In this document: piece by piece, positions 9,047 through 16,672 of the stretch | How positions within the stretch are numbered: position 1 is the stretch's first letter | How the letters are laid out: each line of letters opens with the position of its first letter | From: CAYYAQ01 sp964469555 | Lineage (GTDB): Bacteria > Planctomycetota > UBA1135 > UBA2386 | Length of the DNA: 56,101 bases | Assembly (NCBI GenBank): GCA_964469555.1 | Contig: CAYYAQ010000013.1 | Location: forward strand, 1-56,101 | Direction of reading: 5' to 3' | Made by a program: the position numbers and the translations under genes | Notes under the pieces: generated by a model | Databases searched by the model: none | What the model saw: the letters and a program-made list of their open reading frames with translations, nothing else | Told to the model about the DNA's origin: nothing

Positions 9047-9961
9047 CTATCCGGAGTTCAAACGATGCTCGGTCCTCTCGACTCCCACGCTCGAACATGC
9101 CGCACCGACGGTTCCGTTGGCGACCTGGTTCTTGACGCCCCAAACGGTGATGCGCTCGCCTCGGGCTGCGACTTTCGCGACCTGCCCGACCAGGTCGTAG
9201 GCGCGACCGACGAGCGTCCGCAGGATCTTGGTCTTGATCGGATAGCGATCCCGCAAGCTAAAGTGGTCCGTGACGACGCGATCGAGCCGCATGCCGTTCT
9301 GTTCAAACAAGTGCACCATCGTCCTCGATGACACAAACCCGACGTGACCCTTCTCGAAGACCTCGTATTGGCGCCAGTCCGCGCCGACCATTCTCGCGGT
9401 CCAACTCCGGTGATGCGGCGTTCGGAATACTGCGACACCACCGGGCCGTAGGATCCGAGAGACCTCGGTGACGAAGGGGAACAGGTCGCTGATGTGTTCG
9501 ATCACCTCGTTGGCGTGGACCACGTCGAAAGTCCCATCTTCGAAGCCGCACTCGTTCACCTCGTGGGGAACGATCTTGAACGCGTCATCGCGGGTCGCCG
9601 CCTTGCCCATCGCAGGATCGGATCCCCACGCTTCCCAGCCATCCTCGACGGCGACTTGCAGAAACCGTCCGGATCCACATCCGATGTCGAGCAACCTTCC
9701 CGTCTGCTTGAATCCCGCGGCCTGTCTGAGGAAGCGCCGGTACTTTCGCCGACGCTTGTCGTCCATGACGCGGGTTTCTTCCAGGTGCTGATCGAAGCGT
9801 TCGTTGTAGAGCGAGACGTTGAGATCCAGGGGGTTCACGTCTCTCGCCCACGCACGGAGATAATCGCAGTTCGGACAGAGCGTGTAGTCCGCTTCCTCGG
9901 TCTTGAAGTGATCGACCATCGCGGTCGAGCAGACCGGACAGTCGTGCGCGACGTCAGGCAT
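9047..9961 (-). CDS. Class I SAM-dependent methyltransferase with N-terminal zinc ribbon
   Basis: 304 residues from the ATG at 9961. The N-terminus has a small zinc-ribbon-like pair, CPVC and CPNC about 20 residues apart. The methyltransferase domain has LLDIGCGSGRFLQVA (motif I), FDVVHANEVIEHI (motif II region) and ILRPGGVAVFRTP. This zinc-ribbon plus methyltransferase_11 layout is common in polysaccharide loci, where sugars or aglycones are methylated. The ATG overlaps the stop of the upstream CgeB-like gene by 8 bases, which decides the start against longer in-frame options at 9973 and 10069. Confidence 0.85.
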   Translation of the reverse strand: MPDVAHDCPVCSTAMVDHFKTEEADYTLCPNCDYLRAWARDVNPLDLNVSLYNERFDQHLEETRVMDDKRRRKYRRFLRQAAGFKQTGRLLDIGCGSGRFLQVAVEDGWEAWGSDPAMGKAATRDDAFKIVPHEVNECGFEDGTFDVVHANEVIEHISDLFPFVTEVSRILRPGGVAVFRTPHHRSWTARMVGADWRQYEVFEKGHVGFVSSRTMVHLFEQNGMRLDRVVTDHFSLRDRYPIKTKILRTLVGRAYDLVGQVAKVAARGERITVWGVKNQVANGTVGAACSSVGVERTEHRLNSG

Positions 9962-11162
9962 TCTCGTGACCATTGCTCCCGGAGACACCATTGCTCGAGA
10001 GACCCTTGCCCGAGAGATCGACGTGCGCGATGGGATTCGCGGGCCGAGCTTCGCACGCTGTGCGAACACCGTCTCCGTTTCGAGTCGGATGCGGCTCGAA
10101 GACGACGGTGCGAGCGACCGGCTCGGGGCATGAAAGGCTCTGCTCGCCAGCGAGGATGGCGAGGATGTCGCCGACCCTGTTGTGGTAGCGGTGCTTCTCG
10201 ACGGCGAGATCGTAGCCGTTCCGCGCGATTCGCGCGCGCTCGTCCGGTCGGGCGAGGTAGTGGGTCACCTTCTCGAGGCACTCGTCTCGGTCCTTGTACC
10301 ATGCGAGGTGTTTGCCGTCTTCGAAGAGGTCCTCCGTGCCAGGCACGTAGCGGATGAGATGGAATCCCCGGCAACCCAGCGTGAGGAACAGGCGGTTGCT
10401 GAAGTAGTACGCGGAGTCGTGATCCTGGTTGAGACCGAGTACGATCTTGCTTCGCGCGCAGATCTCGCCGTAGTCACTCGCCCGCAGCTCACGGGCGTAG
10501 GAGAGTTGCGGGTGTTTTCTGAGATACGGCATCCACGAATCAATGCGACCAAAGATCTCAACCCGGTGATGCTGGGCCAGCCAGGCCAGGAATTCGGGAC
10601 GATCACCCATGTGTCCCGGCCCACCGATGAACGCGATGTCACGATCGGTGACCGGCGGGGATTCGATCGCGGCCGGGCTGTGGAACAGCGGGGAGAACCC
10701 GCTCAGCATGAACGTCGAATTCGCGACACCGTTGGCGCGATATTCGCGAACCAGCCGCGGCGTCGAGAGGCACAGCAGTCGGACGTCGCGCACGTAGTCG
10801 ACGTGCCTCTCGTTCGTCACGGTCTGCTCTTCCATCCACACGACGGTCGGCACCTGCTTGGATATCTCGTCCATGAGGGGGCGAGGCAGATCGTGGTAGA
10901 ACACCACGCAGATGTCGGGATCGAAGCGCTTGCGGATCATGCGGACGACGAACCGCATACCGACCTTGGTGAAGTAGCGCTTGAGGAACGAGCAGTTCAA
11001 CCAGCGAACTTCGAGACCGTGGCCCCGCATCGCATCGACGAGAGCGCCGGTGCAGCGTGTTCGCGCCTTGGTCTTGCCGAAGAAGAGGACCTTCTTCGGT
11101 CGGAGGACCTGACCATCGCCGGACGCGTTGCCGTTGCGGTTGCGGTTAGAATTGAGAGTCAT
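9954..11162 (-). CDS. CgeB-like glycosyltransferase
   Basis: 402 residues. The core resembles the spore-maturation-protein CgeB/DUF3880 type of GT-B enzymes: KKVLFFGKTKARTRCTG near the start, a middle segment DIAFIGGPGHMGDRPEFLAWL, and the C-terminal Glyco_trans_1_2 block (LTLGCRGFHLIRYVPGTEDL, then FEDGKHLAWYKDRDE). The N-terminal 17 residues are Asn/Arg-rich and the last 20 are Gly/Ser/Asn-rich; both look disordered. First gene of the operon with the methyltransferase and GT4; acceptor and donor unknown. Confidence 0.82.
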   Translation of the reverse strand: MTLNSNRNRNGNASGDGQVLRPKKVLFFGKTKARTRCTGALVDAMRGHGLEVRWLNCSFLKRYFTKVGMRFVVRMIRKRFDPDICVVFYHDLPRPLMDEISKQVPTVVWMEEQTVTNERHVDYVRDVRLLCLSTPRLVREYRANGVANSTFMLSGFSPLFHSPAAIESPPVTDRDIAFIGGPGHMGDRPEFLAWLAQHHRVEIFGRIDSWMPYLRKHPQLSYARELRASDYGEICARSKIVLGLNQDHDSAYYFSNRLFLTLGCRGFHLIRYVPGTEDLFEDGKHLAWYKDRDECLEKVTHYLARPDERARIARNGYDLAVEKHRYHNRVGDILAILAGEQSLSCPEPVARTVVFEPHPTRNGDGVRTACEARPANPIAHVDLSGKGLSSNGVSGSNGHENA

Positions 11163-11524
11163 GGAGAACTAGACTAGTGCGTTGGGGTCGTGCGGACGCA
11201 TCCACGGATTCAGGACTCGCGCATCGCACAAAGGCCACTCCGAACCAATACGACCGGGAGACACATGATCATTCTGGCGACCACCGAACCCAATAATGCC
11301 AGGACGTGAAGCCGGTTTGAACGGGATTTCCCCGGACGCGATGACGAGGCCAATATCGAAGACGTGGCGCATATCCCTTTTGGCCAAAGAGCATAGTGAA
11401 TCCCCCAGGTGACGCTACACGGGACCGGTTATTCCTTCGGTGCCGCTTCCGGGCGGCACAGGCAGCGAGCGAAGTCGAACAGTCACTCCCGCGGGGCGGC
11501 GGATGGTCCCGGAGCGGGACGGCG
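11163..11524. other. Intergenic region upstream of the CgeB-like operon
   Basis: 362 bases with no convincing gene; a 72-codon minus-strand open frame (11169-11387) shows no family features. It should hold the promoter of the glycan operon. Two hairpins lie on the apaG side: GTGCCGC/GCGGCAC at 11440-11459 with a 6-base loop, and GTCCCG/CGGGAC at 11506-11520 directly after the apaG stop. Neither is followed by a T-run, so they are only weak terminator candidates. Confidence 0.5.
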
Positions 11525-11968
11525 TCAGCTATCGGCAGACAACTGCTTTAGCTGGGACGAGGGCACCAGGAAGAAGCGACCGATGTCGACCTCGAACATC
11601 TCGCCCTCGACGCAATCCTCGAATGAGTAGGAGCCCTCCATGGTTCCCCAGCGCGTTCGCAGTGGACAGGTGCTCGTGTACTCGTAGTTCTTGCCCGGCG
11701 CGAGAGTGGGGTATTCCCCCACGACCCCAGCGCCCCGCACATCGTCACGCTCGTTGAACGCGTCCTTGATGACCCAATGACGGGAGAGCAGCTTCACCGT
11801 TCGCGTACCCGCGTTCGTGATGACGATGCGGTACATAAACAAAAACAGCGGCGCCTCCGGGTGTGATTCGTCCGGCAGGAACTGCGCGGAGGCCTGTACG
11901 CGGATCCCGTCAGTCGTCTGGTCGGAGTCCGGGGTTTGTGACGTGAACTCGTTCATCTCTGGATTCAT
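11525..11968 (-). CDS. apaG: ApaG domain protein
   Basis: 147 residues; ApaG proteins are about 125. The N-terminal 20 residues are extra and acidic, and a start at the second Met (11956) is possible. The domain is a fibronectin-III-like beta sandwich (DUF525): GIRVQASAQFLPDES, FMYRIVITNAGTRTVKLLSRHWVIKDA, VVGEYPTLAPGKNYEYTSTCPL and GTMEGSYSF. The HWVI(K)D and GTMxGxY marks are the family signature. ApaG has been tied to Co2+/Mg2+ homeostasis phenotypes in enteric bacteria, but its biochemistry is unclear. Stands alone here. Confidence 0.93.
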   Translation of the reverse strand: MNPEMNEFTSQTPDSDQTTDGIRVQASAQFLPDESHPEAPLFLFMYRIVITNAGTRTVKLLSRHWVIKDAFNERDDVRGAGVVGEYPTLAPGKNYEYTSTCPLRTRWGTMEGSYSFEDCVEGEMFEVDIGRFFLVPSSQLKQLSADS

Positions 11969-12116
11969 AAACTACATCTCTCGTCGTCGGTTGCAACGGC
12001 TTGAGATTCGCCGCTCGGAACGCGACCACGTCAAACCCACGCATTTCTTCCCGATTCGCCGAGGTGGTCCGTGCGACGTCGGGGCGCCTCCCCGAATCGT
12101 CGCCACCATGGACGGT

Positions 12117-13295
12117 TCAGACAGACGGCAGTTGGTTGCCCCGGCGCACTTTGGCCCGGTGACTGAACGACGCGATGACGTCCGGGCGCCCCATGCTCGC
12201 GACAGAGCAGTTCGCGCAGCCGTCGCGCAACTTCATGCCGTAGACCTGCCGGCGGAGCTCGGTGTATTTCTCCCCGGTCCAGATCTCGCGGAAACTCTGG
12301 GTATTGAAGTCCCCGAACGTCGTGAACTCGAACCAGGCGCCGCAGGGAAAAACCGTGCCGTCCGGGTTGACGTGAATGTAGTACCACGGGAAGTAGCACG
12401 CACGCCGGTGGTTGTCCTTCTTCTTCCCCTTGAGAAGGAACTCGTCGAGCTTGTGGTTGAGGAACTCGGCGACACCCATCGCGCCACCAATTCCCACGGC
12501 GTCATTGGCGCTGACGATGGCGCTACCACCACCATCCTCGGCCTTGGCAGCGTCGATCTCGGTACCGCCGGCGAGGTTCTCAGGGATCTCCATCGGCAGG
12601 GTGACCCGCATCCCCAACTCGTCGGCGACGCGCTGGATCTCCCGCAATGTCGTGTTGCACAGGACCGGATCGTTCATCAGGGTTTCGTGCTCGATCCCTA
12701 GTCCACCGACAACGCCCATGTGCACGAAGTTCATCTGCGTCGCGCCCTTCTCGTGCATCAGACGCACGAGGTCGGGCATCTCGTGAACATTCGAACGCAT
12801 GATGACCGCAGTCGCGGACAGGTGCGGGAATTCGGAACCGGAAGTGCCCTTGATCTCCTTCACCAGGTCGAAGCGCTTCATCACCACGTCCCATTTGGCG
12901 GGCGGGCGGATTCGTTCGAATGTCTCCTTCGTCGCGCCGTCGATCGACACGGTGAGGAGAGGCATCTGCACATCGATGATCTTCTCCATGATCTGCCGGT
13001 TCATGGAGAGAAGGTTGGTGGAGAAGTGGAAGTTCGGGACGTCGTACTGGCGCGCGAGTTCGAGCGCTCGCGGCAGGTTCTTCGCCATGAGCGGCTCAGA
13101 GCTCGACGACAACACCAGATCGTGAGCCAAAGGGAAGATCTCGCTGGCGACCTTCTCCAACAACTCATTGCTCATCGTGTTCGGATTCTCTTCAAAATCC
13201 GGATGCGCGAAATGGCACATGATGCAGCGCAGCTGGCACCGCGTTACCATGTCGAGTTTGACTCGAAGGAAGCGTTTCTCTCGGATGACGGGCAT
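12117..13295 (-). CDS. Radical SAM protein with SPASM domain
   Basis: 392 residues from ATG 13295. The SAM-binding 4Fe-4S motif is C20-QLR-C24-IM-C27 (CxxxCxxC). A partial TIM barrel follows (LSSSSEPLM, FHFSTNLLSM, LTVSIDGATKETF). The C-terminal SPASM-like region has CYFPWYYIHVNPDGTVFPCG and a final CANC pair, for auxiliary cluster binding. Family members modify peptides or act on small molecules; the substrate is unknown. An Ala/Gly-rich insert lies at about residues 255-285. The open frame extends far upstream, but that part is antisense to the DUF72 gene. No peptide substrate gene was found next to it. Confidence 0.88.
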   Translation of the reverse strand: MPVIREKRFLRVKLDMVTRCQLRCIMCHFAHPDFEENPNTMSNELLEKVASEIFPLAHDLVLSSSSEPLMAKNLPRALELARQYDVPNFHFSTNLLSMNRQIMEKIIDVQMPLLTVSIDGATKETFERIRPPAKWDVVMKRFDLVKEIKGTSGSEFPHLSATAVIMRSNVHEMPDLVRLMHEKGATQMNFVHMGVVGGLGIEHETLMNDPVLCNTTLREIQRVADELGMRVTLPMEIPENLAGGTEIDAAKAEDGGGSAIVSANDAVGIGGAMGVAEFLNHKLDEFLLKGKKKDNHRRACYFPWYYIHVNPDGTVFPCGAWFEFTTFGDFNTQSFREIWTGEKYTELRRQVYGMKLRDGCANCSVASMGRPDVIASFSHRAKVRRGNQLPSV

Positions 13296-13439
13296 GGGTG
13301 TGGCGGAAGAGTATACCGGTGTGATCGACGGGCAAGCCGGATCTCCGGCGCGCGGCGCCGGACCAGCCTTGGTGTCGCGGTCCTGGTGACGGGGTTTTCC
13401 GGGTTGTCGGAGTCGGGCCAAGAGGCATGATGCAGCCTC

Positions 13440-14282
13440 ATGGGCACCGTCCGATACGGGACCTCGAGCTGGTCCGAGAAGAGCTGGGTTGGGCCATTCT
13501 ATCCAAAGGGCACAGCTCCGGGCGATTACCTCAACTACTACGCGACACAATTCACGACGGTCGAGGCGGACGTTACGTACTACCGCGTTCCCGACCGCCG
13601 ACTCGTCACGGGCTGGGACGACAAGACGCCGGACGGTTTCGTCCTCTCGGCGAAGTTCCCGCGAAGCGTGGTGCACTGCGGTCAGGGCCCGATTCCGGAC
13701 GGGGACAAGCTGCTCGTGTCCGAACACGTGGCGCAGGACACGAACGACTTCCTCGAGGGAATGGCCTATCTCGGACCAAAGTGCGGGCCGCTCGTCCTGC
13801 AGTTCCCCTACTTCAACAAGCGTGTGTTCAAGGGCCCGCGGGAGTTCGCGGATCGACTCGTCCCATACCTCGACGCGTTGCCAAAGGCCTTCCGCTACGC
13901 GGTGGAGATCCGCAACAAGTTCTGGCTGAAACCCTGGCTGCTGGACCTCCTTCGCGAGCGGAACATCGCCCTCGTGTTGTTGGACCTCGCGTACATGCCC
14001 CACCCGGATGCTCTGACGGACCTGAATCTCATCACCACCGACTTCACGTTCGTCCGCCTGATCGGCGACCGGAAAGCCGTCGACAAGCGAACCGATACGT
14101 TCGACAAGATCGTGCTCGACCAGAGCGGTCGGATCTCGCGGTGGGCGAAGCTCCTGCAGACTTTCATGTCAGAGGTGCTGATCGCCTACGTCTATGCGAA
14201 CAACCACTACGCCGGCCACGGGCCGGCTACGATCCGACAACTCGTCGACCTCCTCCCCGCGGAGATGACCTCGCATGACTGA
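13440..14282 (+). CDS. DUF72 family protein
   Basis: 280 residues. DUF72 proteins are TIM-barrel proteins of unknown activity. The signature is visible: RYGTSSWSEKSWVGPFYP at the start (usually GTSGWxYxxWxGxFYP), LNYYATQFTTVEADVTYYRVP, VLSAKFPRSVVH, a long LVLQFPYFN strand, YAVEIRNKFWL (E-x-R) and a late YVYANNHYAGHGPAT (usually N-N-x-x-x-x-x-A). It starts 144 bases from the divergent radical SAM gene and overlaps the aminotransferase by 8 bases, which suggests one transcript. Confidence 0.9.
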   Translation: MGTVRYGTSSWSEKSWVGPFYPKGTAPGDYLNYYATQFTTVEADVTYYRVPDRRLVTGWDDKTPDGFVLSAKFPRSVVHCGQGPIPDGDKLLVSEHVAQDTNDFLEGMAYLGPKCGPLVLQFPYFNKRVFKGPREFADRLVPYLDALPKAFRYAVEIRNKFWLKPWLLDLLRERNIALVLLDLAYMPHPDALTDLNLITTDFTFVRLIGDRKAVDKRTDTFDKIVLDQSGRISRWAKLLQTFMSEVLIAYVYANNHYAGHGPATIRQLVDLLPAEMTSHD

Positions 14283-15459
14283 CCTCGCGTCCCTCTGGCA
14301 GCTCGACCCCGAGATCACGTTCCTGAACCACGGCTCGTTCGGGGCGTGCCCACGGGTCGTTCTCGAGAAGCAGGTGGCCTTGCAGCGGCAGATAGAGCGG
14401 GAACCCGTCGCGTTCTTCATGCGCGAGTTCGAGGGGCTGCTCGACGAGGCACGCGGGACGCTCGGAGCATTCGTCGGCGTCGATGGCAAAGACCTGGCGT
14501 TCATCACGAATGCGACCGTGGGTGTCAACACCGTGCTGCGGTCGCTGACGTTCGAGCGCGGAGATCAGTTGCTGACGACCGACCACGTCTACAACGCGTG
14601 CCGCAACGTGATGAACTTCGTCGGCGAACAGTTCGGTGCGGAAGTCGTGGTCGCGCCGACGCCGTTCCCGATCTCCAGCCCGGACGAGGTCGTCGAGGCC
14701 GTGCTCGACCGGGTGACCGAGAAGACGAAGTTCGTCCTGCTGGATCACATCACGAGTCCGACGGGGCTGGTCCTGCCCATCGAGCGCATTCTGCCGGAGC
14801 TGCGGGAGCGCGGCATCGACTGCATGGTCGATGGCGCGCACGCACCGGGGATGGTCGATCTCGACATTCGCGCGCTCGGCGCGACTTTTTACACCGGCAA
14901 CTGTCACAAGTGGCTCTGCGCACCGAAGGGCGCGGCGCTCCTCTACGTGCATCCCGACCGCCAGGAACGGATCCGACCGCTTGCGATCAGCCACGGCGCC
15001 AACTCGCCGCGCACCGACCGCAGCCGATTCCTGCTCGAGTTCGACTGGCCTGGCACCGACGACCCGAGCGCGTGGCTGTGTATCCCCGAGTCGATCCGTT
15101 TCCTCGGCGGGTTGTACCCGGGCGGCTGGCCCGAGCTCCGCGAACGCAACCGAGCAAAGGCTCTCGCCGGCCGCGACATTCTGTGCCGGGCTTTGCAGAT
15201 CGACGCGCCCGCGCCGGATTCGATGATCGGCAACCTCGCATCCGTGCCGATCCCGGACGGCTCAGACACGGGTAGCAGCAATCCAATGGGTATGGACCCC
15301 GTGCACGACGCGCTGTTTAGCGAGCACCGCATCGAAGTCCCGGTCATGCCATGGCCCGCGCCGCCGAAGCGGCTGCTGCGGATTTCGGCGCAGGCGTACA
15401 ATTCCGAGGCGCAGTACGAGGTGCTCGCCGGAGCCCTTCTCCGCGTGCTGAACCGCTGA
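14275..15459 (+). CDS. PLP-dependent aminotransferase class V (isopenicillin N epimerase-like)
   Basis: 394 residues. Fold-type I PLP enzyme: FLNHGSFGACPRVV at the start is typical of the isopenicillin-N-epimerase/CefD-like branch, AFITNATVGVNTVLRS is the cofactor phosphate loop, DHITSPTGLVLP and MVDGAHAPGM hold the Asp that contacts the pyridine ring, and TGNCHKWLCAPKGAALLYV holds the Schiff-base Lys. Substrate unknown; related enzymes include cysteine desulfurase-like and ergothioneine lyase-like proteins. Coupled to DUF72 by an ATGACTGA overlap. Confidence 0.88.
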   Translation: MTDLASLWQLDPEITFLNHGSFGACPRVVLEKQVALQRQIEREPVAFFMREFEGLLDEARGTLGAFVGVDGKDLAFITNATVGVNTVLRSLTFERGDQLLTTDHVYNACRNVMNFVGEQFGAEVVVAPTPFPISSPDEVVEAVLDRVTEKTKFVLLDHITSPTGLVLPIERILPELRERGIDCMVDGAHAPGMVDLDIRALGATFYTGNCHKWLCAPKGAALLYVHPDRQERIRPLAISHGANSPRTDRSRFLLEFDWPGTDDPSAWLCIPESIRFLGGLYPGGWPELRERNRAKALAGRDILCRALQIDAPAPDSMIGNLASVPIPDGSDTGSSNPMGMDPVHDALFSEHRIEVPVMPWPAPPKRLLRISAQAYNSEAQYEVLAGALLRVLNR

Positions 15460-15823
15460 CCGGGTGAGGTCTGGGGCGACGGCGGACCTGCCGGCGAGGC
15501 CAGCTCCGACTGCATTCACGGGCACAAGGCCATCGTTTCCAGTTATTTCGAAACGGTGTCCCATTTCGAAGTCCGACGCCGCGTGAGGGGGTGAGCAAGG
15601 CGGCAACGTGACTGCCAACGCTCGAGATCCACTCCCCACCACTTCGGAAAACAACAATGAAGACTCTCTCCATCGCTATCTCGACCTTGGCTCTGCTCGC
15701 CTCGAACCTGGTCAGCCAAACGGTCAGTGACCCCGCCTTGATCCACATCGCGCTGTAGCAAGCGCGATCGCCCGAAGGCAATCCCAGCGCACCCGCGAGA
15801 TTCGCTCCGGGACGGCGCTCCGA
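15460..15823 (+). other. Intergenic region before the efflux operon, left part
   Basis: No protein longer than 33 residues could be supported here. The stretch holds the short signal-peptide-like ORF listed separately and otherwise no recognisable element; TTTCGAA occurs twice near 15550-15571 as a small direct repeat. Confidence 0.4.
15657..15758 (+). CDS. 33-residue signal-peptide-like small ORF
   Basis: ATG at 15657, stop TAG at 15758. The product begins MKTLSIAISTLALLASNLVS and ends QTVSDPALIHIAL. This is a textbook export signal (Lys after Met, 14 hydrophobic residues, A-S-N-L-V-S-Q cleavage-like end) followed by only about a dozen residues. A strong hairpin terminator follows 66 bases later. 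It may be a real mini-protein, or the N-terminal stub of a secreted protein whose body was deleted. Only by-eye evidence; no typical Shine-Dalgarno sequence beyond a weak GGAAAA. Confidence 0.35.
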   Translation: MKTLSIAISTLALLASNLVSQTVSDPALIHIAL

Positions 15824-15866
15824 CCAGAGGCGGCAGGCTCGAGAGCCTGTCGCCTCTGGTGTTTTG
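15824..15866 (+). terminator. Rho-independent terminator
   Basis: Inverted repeat CCAGAGGCGGCAGGCTC (15824-15840) pairs with GAGCCTGTCGCCTCTGG (15843-15859) with a single G-T wobble, forming a very stable stem of about 15 bp with a GAGA-type loop, followed by TGTTTTGT. It separates the aminotransferase transcript and the small ORF from the efflux operon. Confidence 0.8.
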
Positions 15867-15909
15867 TACGACCGGCGCGCAGATTCTCCCGGACATCCCT
15901 GTGCAACCC

Positions 15910-15924
15910 CCTTGGTCGCCAAGG
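15910..15924. promoter_or_regulatory. Short palindrome upstream of the efflux regulator
   Basis: CCTTGG-TCG-CCAAGG, a perfect 6+6 inverted repeat with 3-base spacer, about 90 bases upstream of the TetR-type ATG. Could be a protein-binding site; no direct evidence. Confidence 0.25.
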
Positions 15925-15938
15925 AGTTAGGTGAATGG

Positions 15939-15988
15939 TTCCCGGATCGCAGCCGGCACGCTAGGATAAAACACTTGTTTGAAACAAG
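15939..15988 (+). promoter_or_regulatory. Putative promoter and operator of the RND efflux operon
   Basis: A -10-like TAGGAT at 15962-15967 lies 17 bases after a weak -35-like TTCCCG at 15939. Immediately downstream CTTGTTTGAAACAAG (15974-15988) is a perfect 7+1+7 palindrome at the expected transcription start, and a looser second half, GTTTGTCCGAAAC, follows. Such a site between promoter and a TetR-family gene is the usual place for the autorepressor. The assignment is inferred from position and symmetry. Confidence 0.55.
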
Positions 15989-16012
15989 CGTTTGTCCGAA
16001 ACATCCCAGGCC

Positions 16013-16672
16013 ATGGCCCAGCCCGAAACCAAGGAGCGCATCCTCGACGCCGCGGAGCGGTTGTTCAGTGACCTCGGCATCCGCGGGGTGTCGCTGCGGG
16101 CGATCACCACCGCCGCCCGGGCGAACCTGGCCGCGGTGAACTACCACTTTGGTTCGAAGGACGAGCTGATCAAGGCGGTTCTCGCCCGGCGGATCGAACC
16201 AGTGAACACCGTCCGCTTGCAACGCCTCGCCGAACTGACCGCGGGAGATGCGGTCGCGGAGCTCGAAGACGTTCTGGACGCCCTGTTGCGTCCCGCGTTC
16301 GAGTTGGCGTCCGATCCCGACGCTGGCGCATTCTGCACGCGCCTGATCGGTCGGGTGCAGACCGAAGCAGACCAGACGTTCCGCGAGTTCTGCGCGGAGC
16401 AGTTTCAAGACGTCGCCGAGCGATTCACGGCGGCGATTGCCGCGGCGTGCCCTCAACTCGAACCCCGCGAGTTGGCGTGGCGGTTTCAATTCATGATCGG
16501 CTCGATGAGCTTCACGCTCACCGACGCGCTCGACCTGCACACACGTTCCGGCGGGTTGTGTGATCCGCACGACGCCGACGACGCGACGGAGCAACTCGTG
16601 CGGTTCGCCGCAGCCGGATTCCGCGCACCAATCGGCCAGAAAAACCAAGCGGGACAGGAGAACACCGCATGA
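16013..16672 (+). CDS. TetR family repressor with CecR-like C-terminal domain
   Basis: 219 residues from ATG 16013; a TTG at 15992 would add 7 residues but lies closer to the palindrome. The N-terminal HTH is clear: TKERILDAAERLFSDLGIRGVSLRAITTAARANLAAVNYHFGSKDELI. The C-terminal ligand domain (about 90-215) resembles the CecR/YbiH type (DUF1956), with AFCTRLIGRVQTEAD. Related E. coli CecR controls efflux genes. As first gene of the operon, overlapping the outer-membrane factor by 4 bases (ATGA), it most likely represses its own operon. Confidence 0.88.
   Translation: MAQPETKERILDAAERLFSDLGIRGVSLRAITTAARANLAAVNYHFGSKDELIKAVLARRIEPVNTVRLQRLAELTAGDAVAELEDVLDALLRPAFELASDPDAGAFCTRLIGRVQTEADQTFREFCAEQFQDVAERFTAAIAAACPQLEPRELAWRFQFMIGSMSFTLTDALDLHTRSGGLCDPHDADDATEQLVRFAAAGFRAPIGQKNQAGQENTA

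Noticed and set aside
11169..11387. 72-codon minus-strand gene upstream of the CgeB-like operon
   Set aside because: No domain, no signal or membrane segment and no ribosome site; it would occupy the operon's promoter region.
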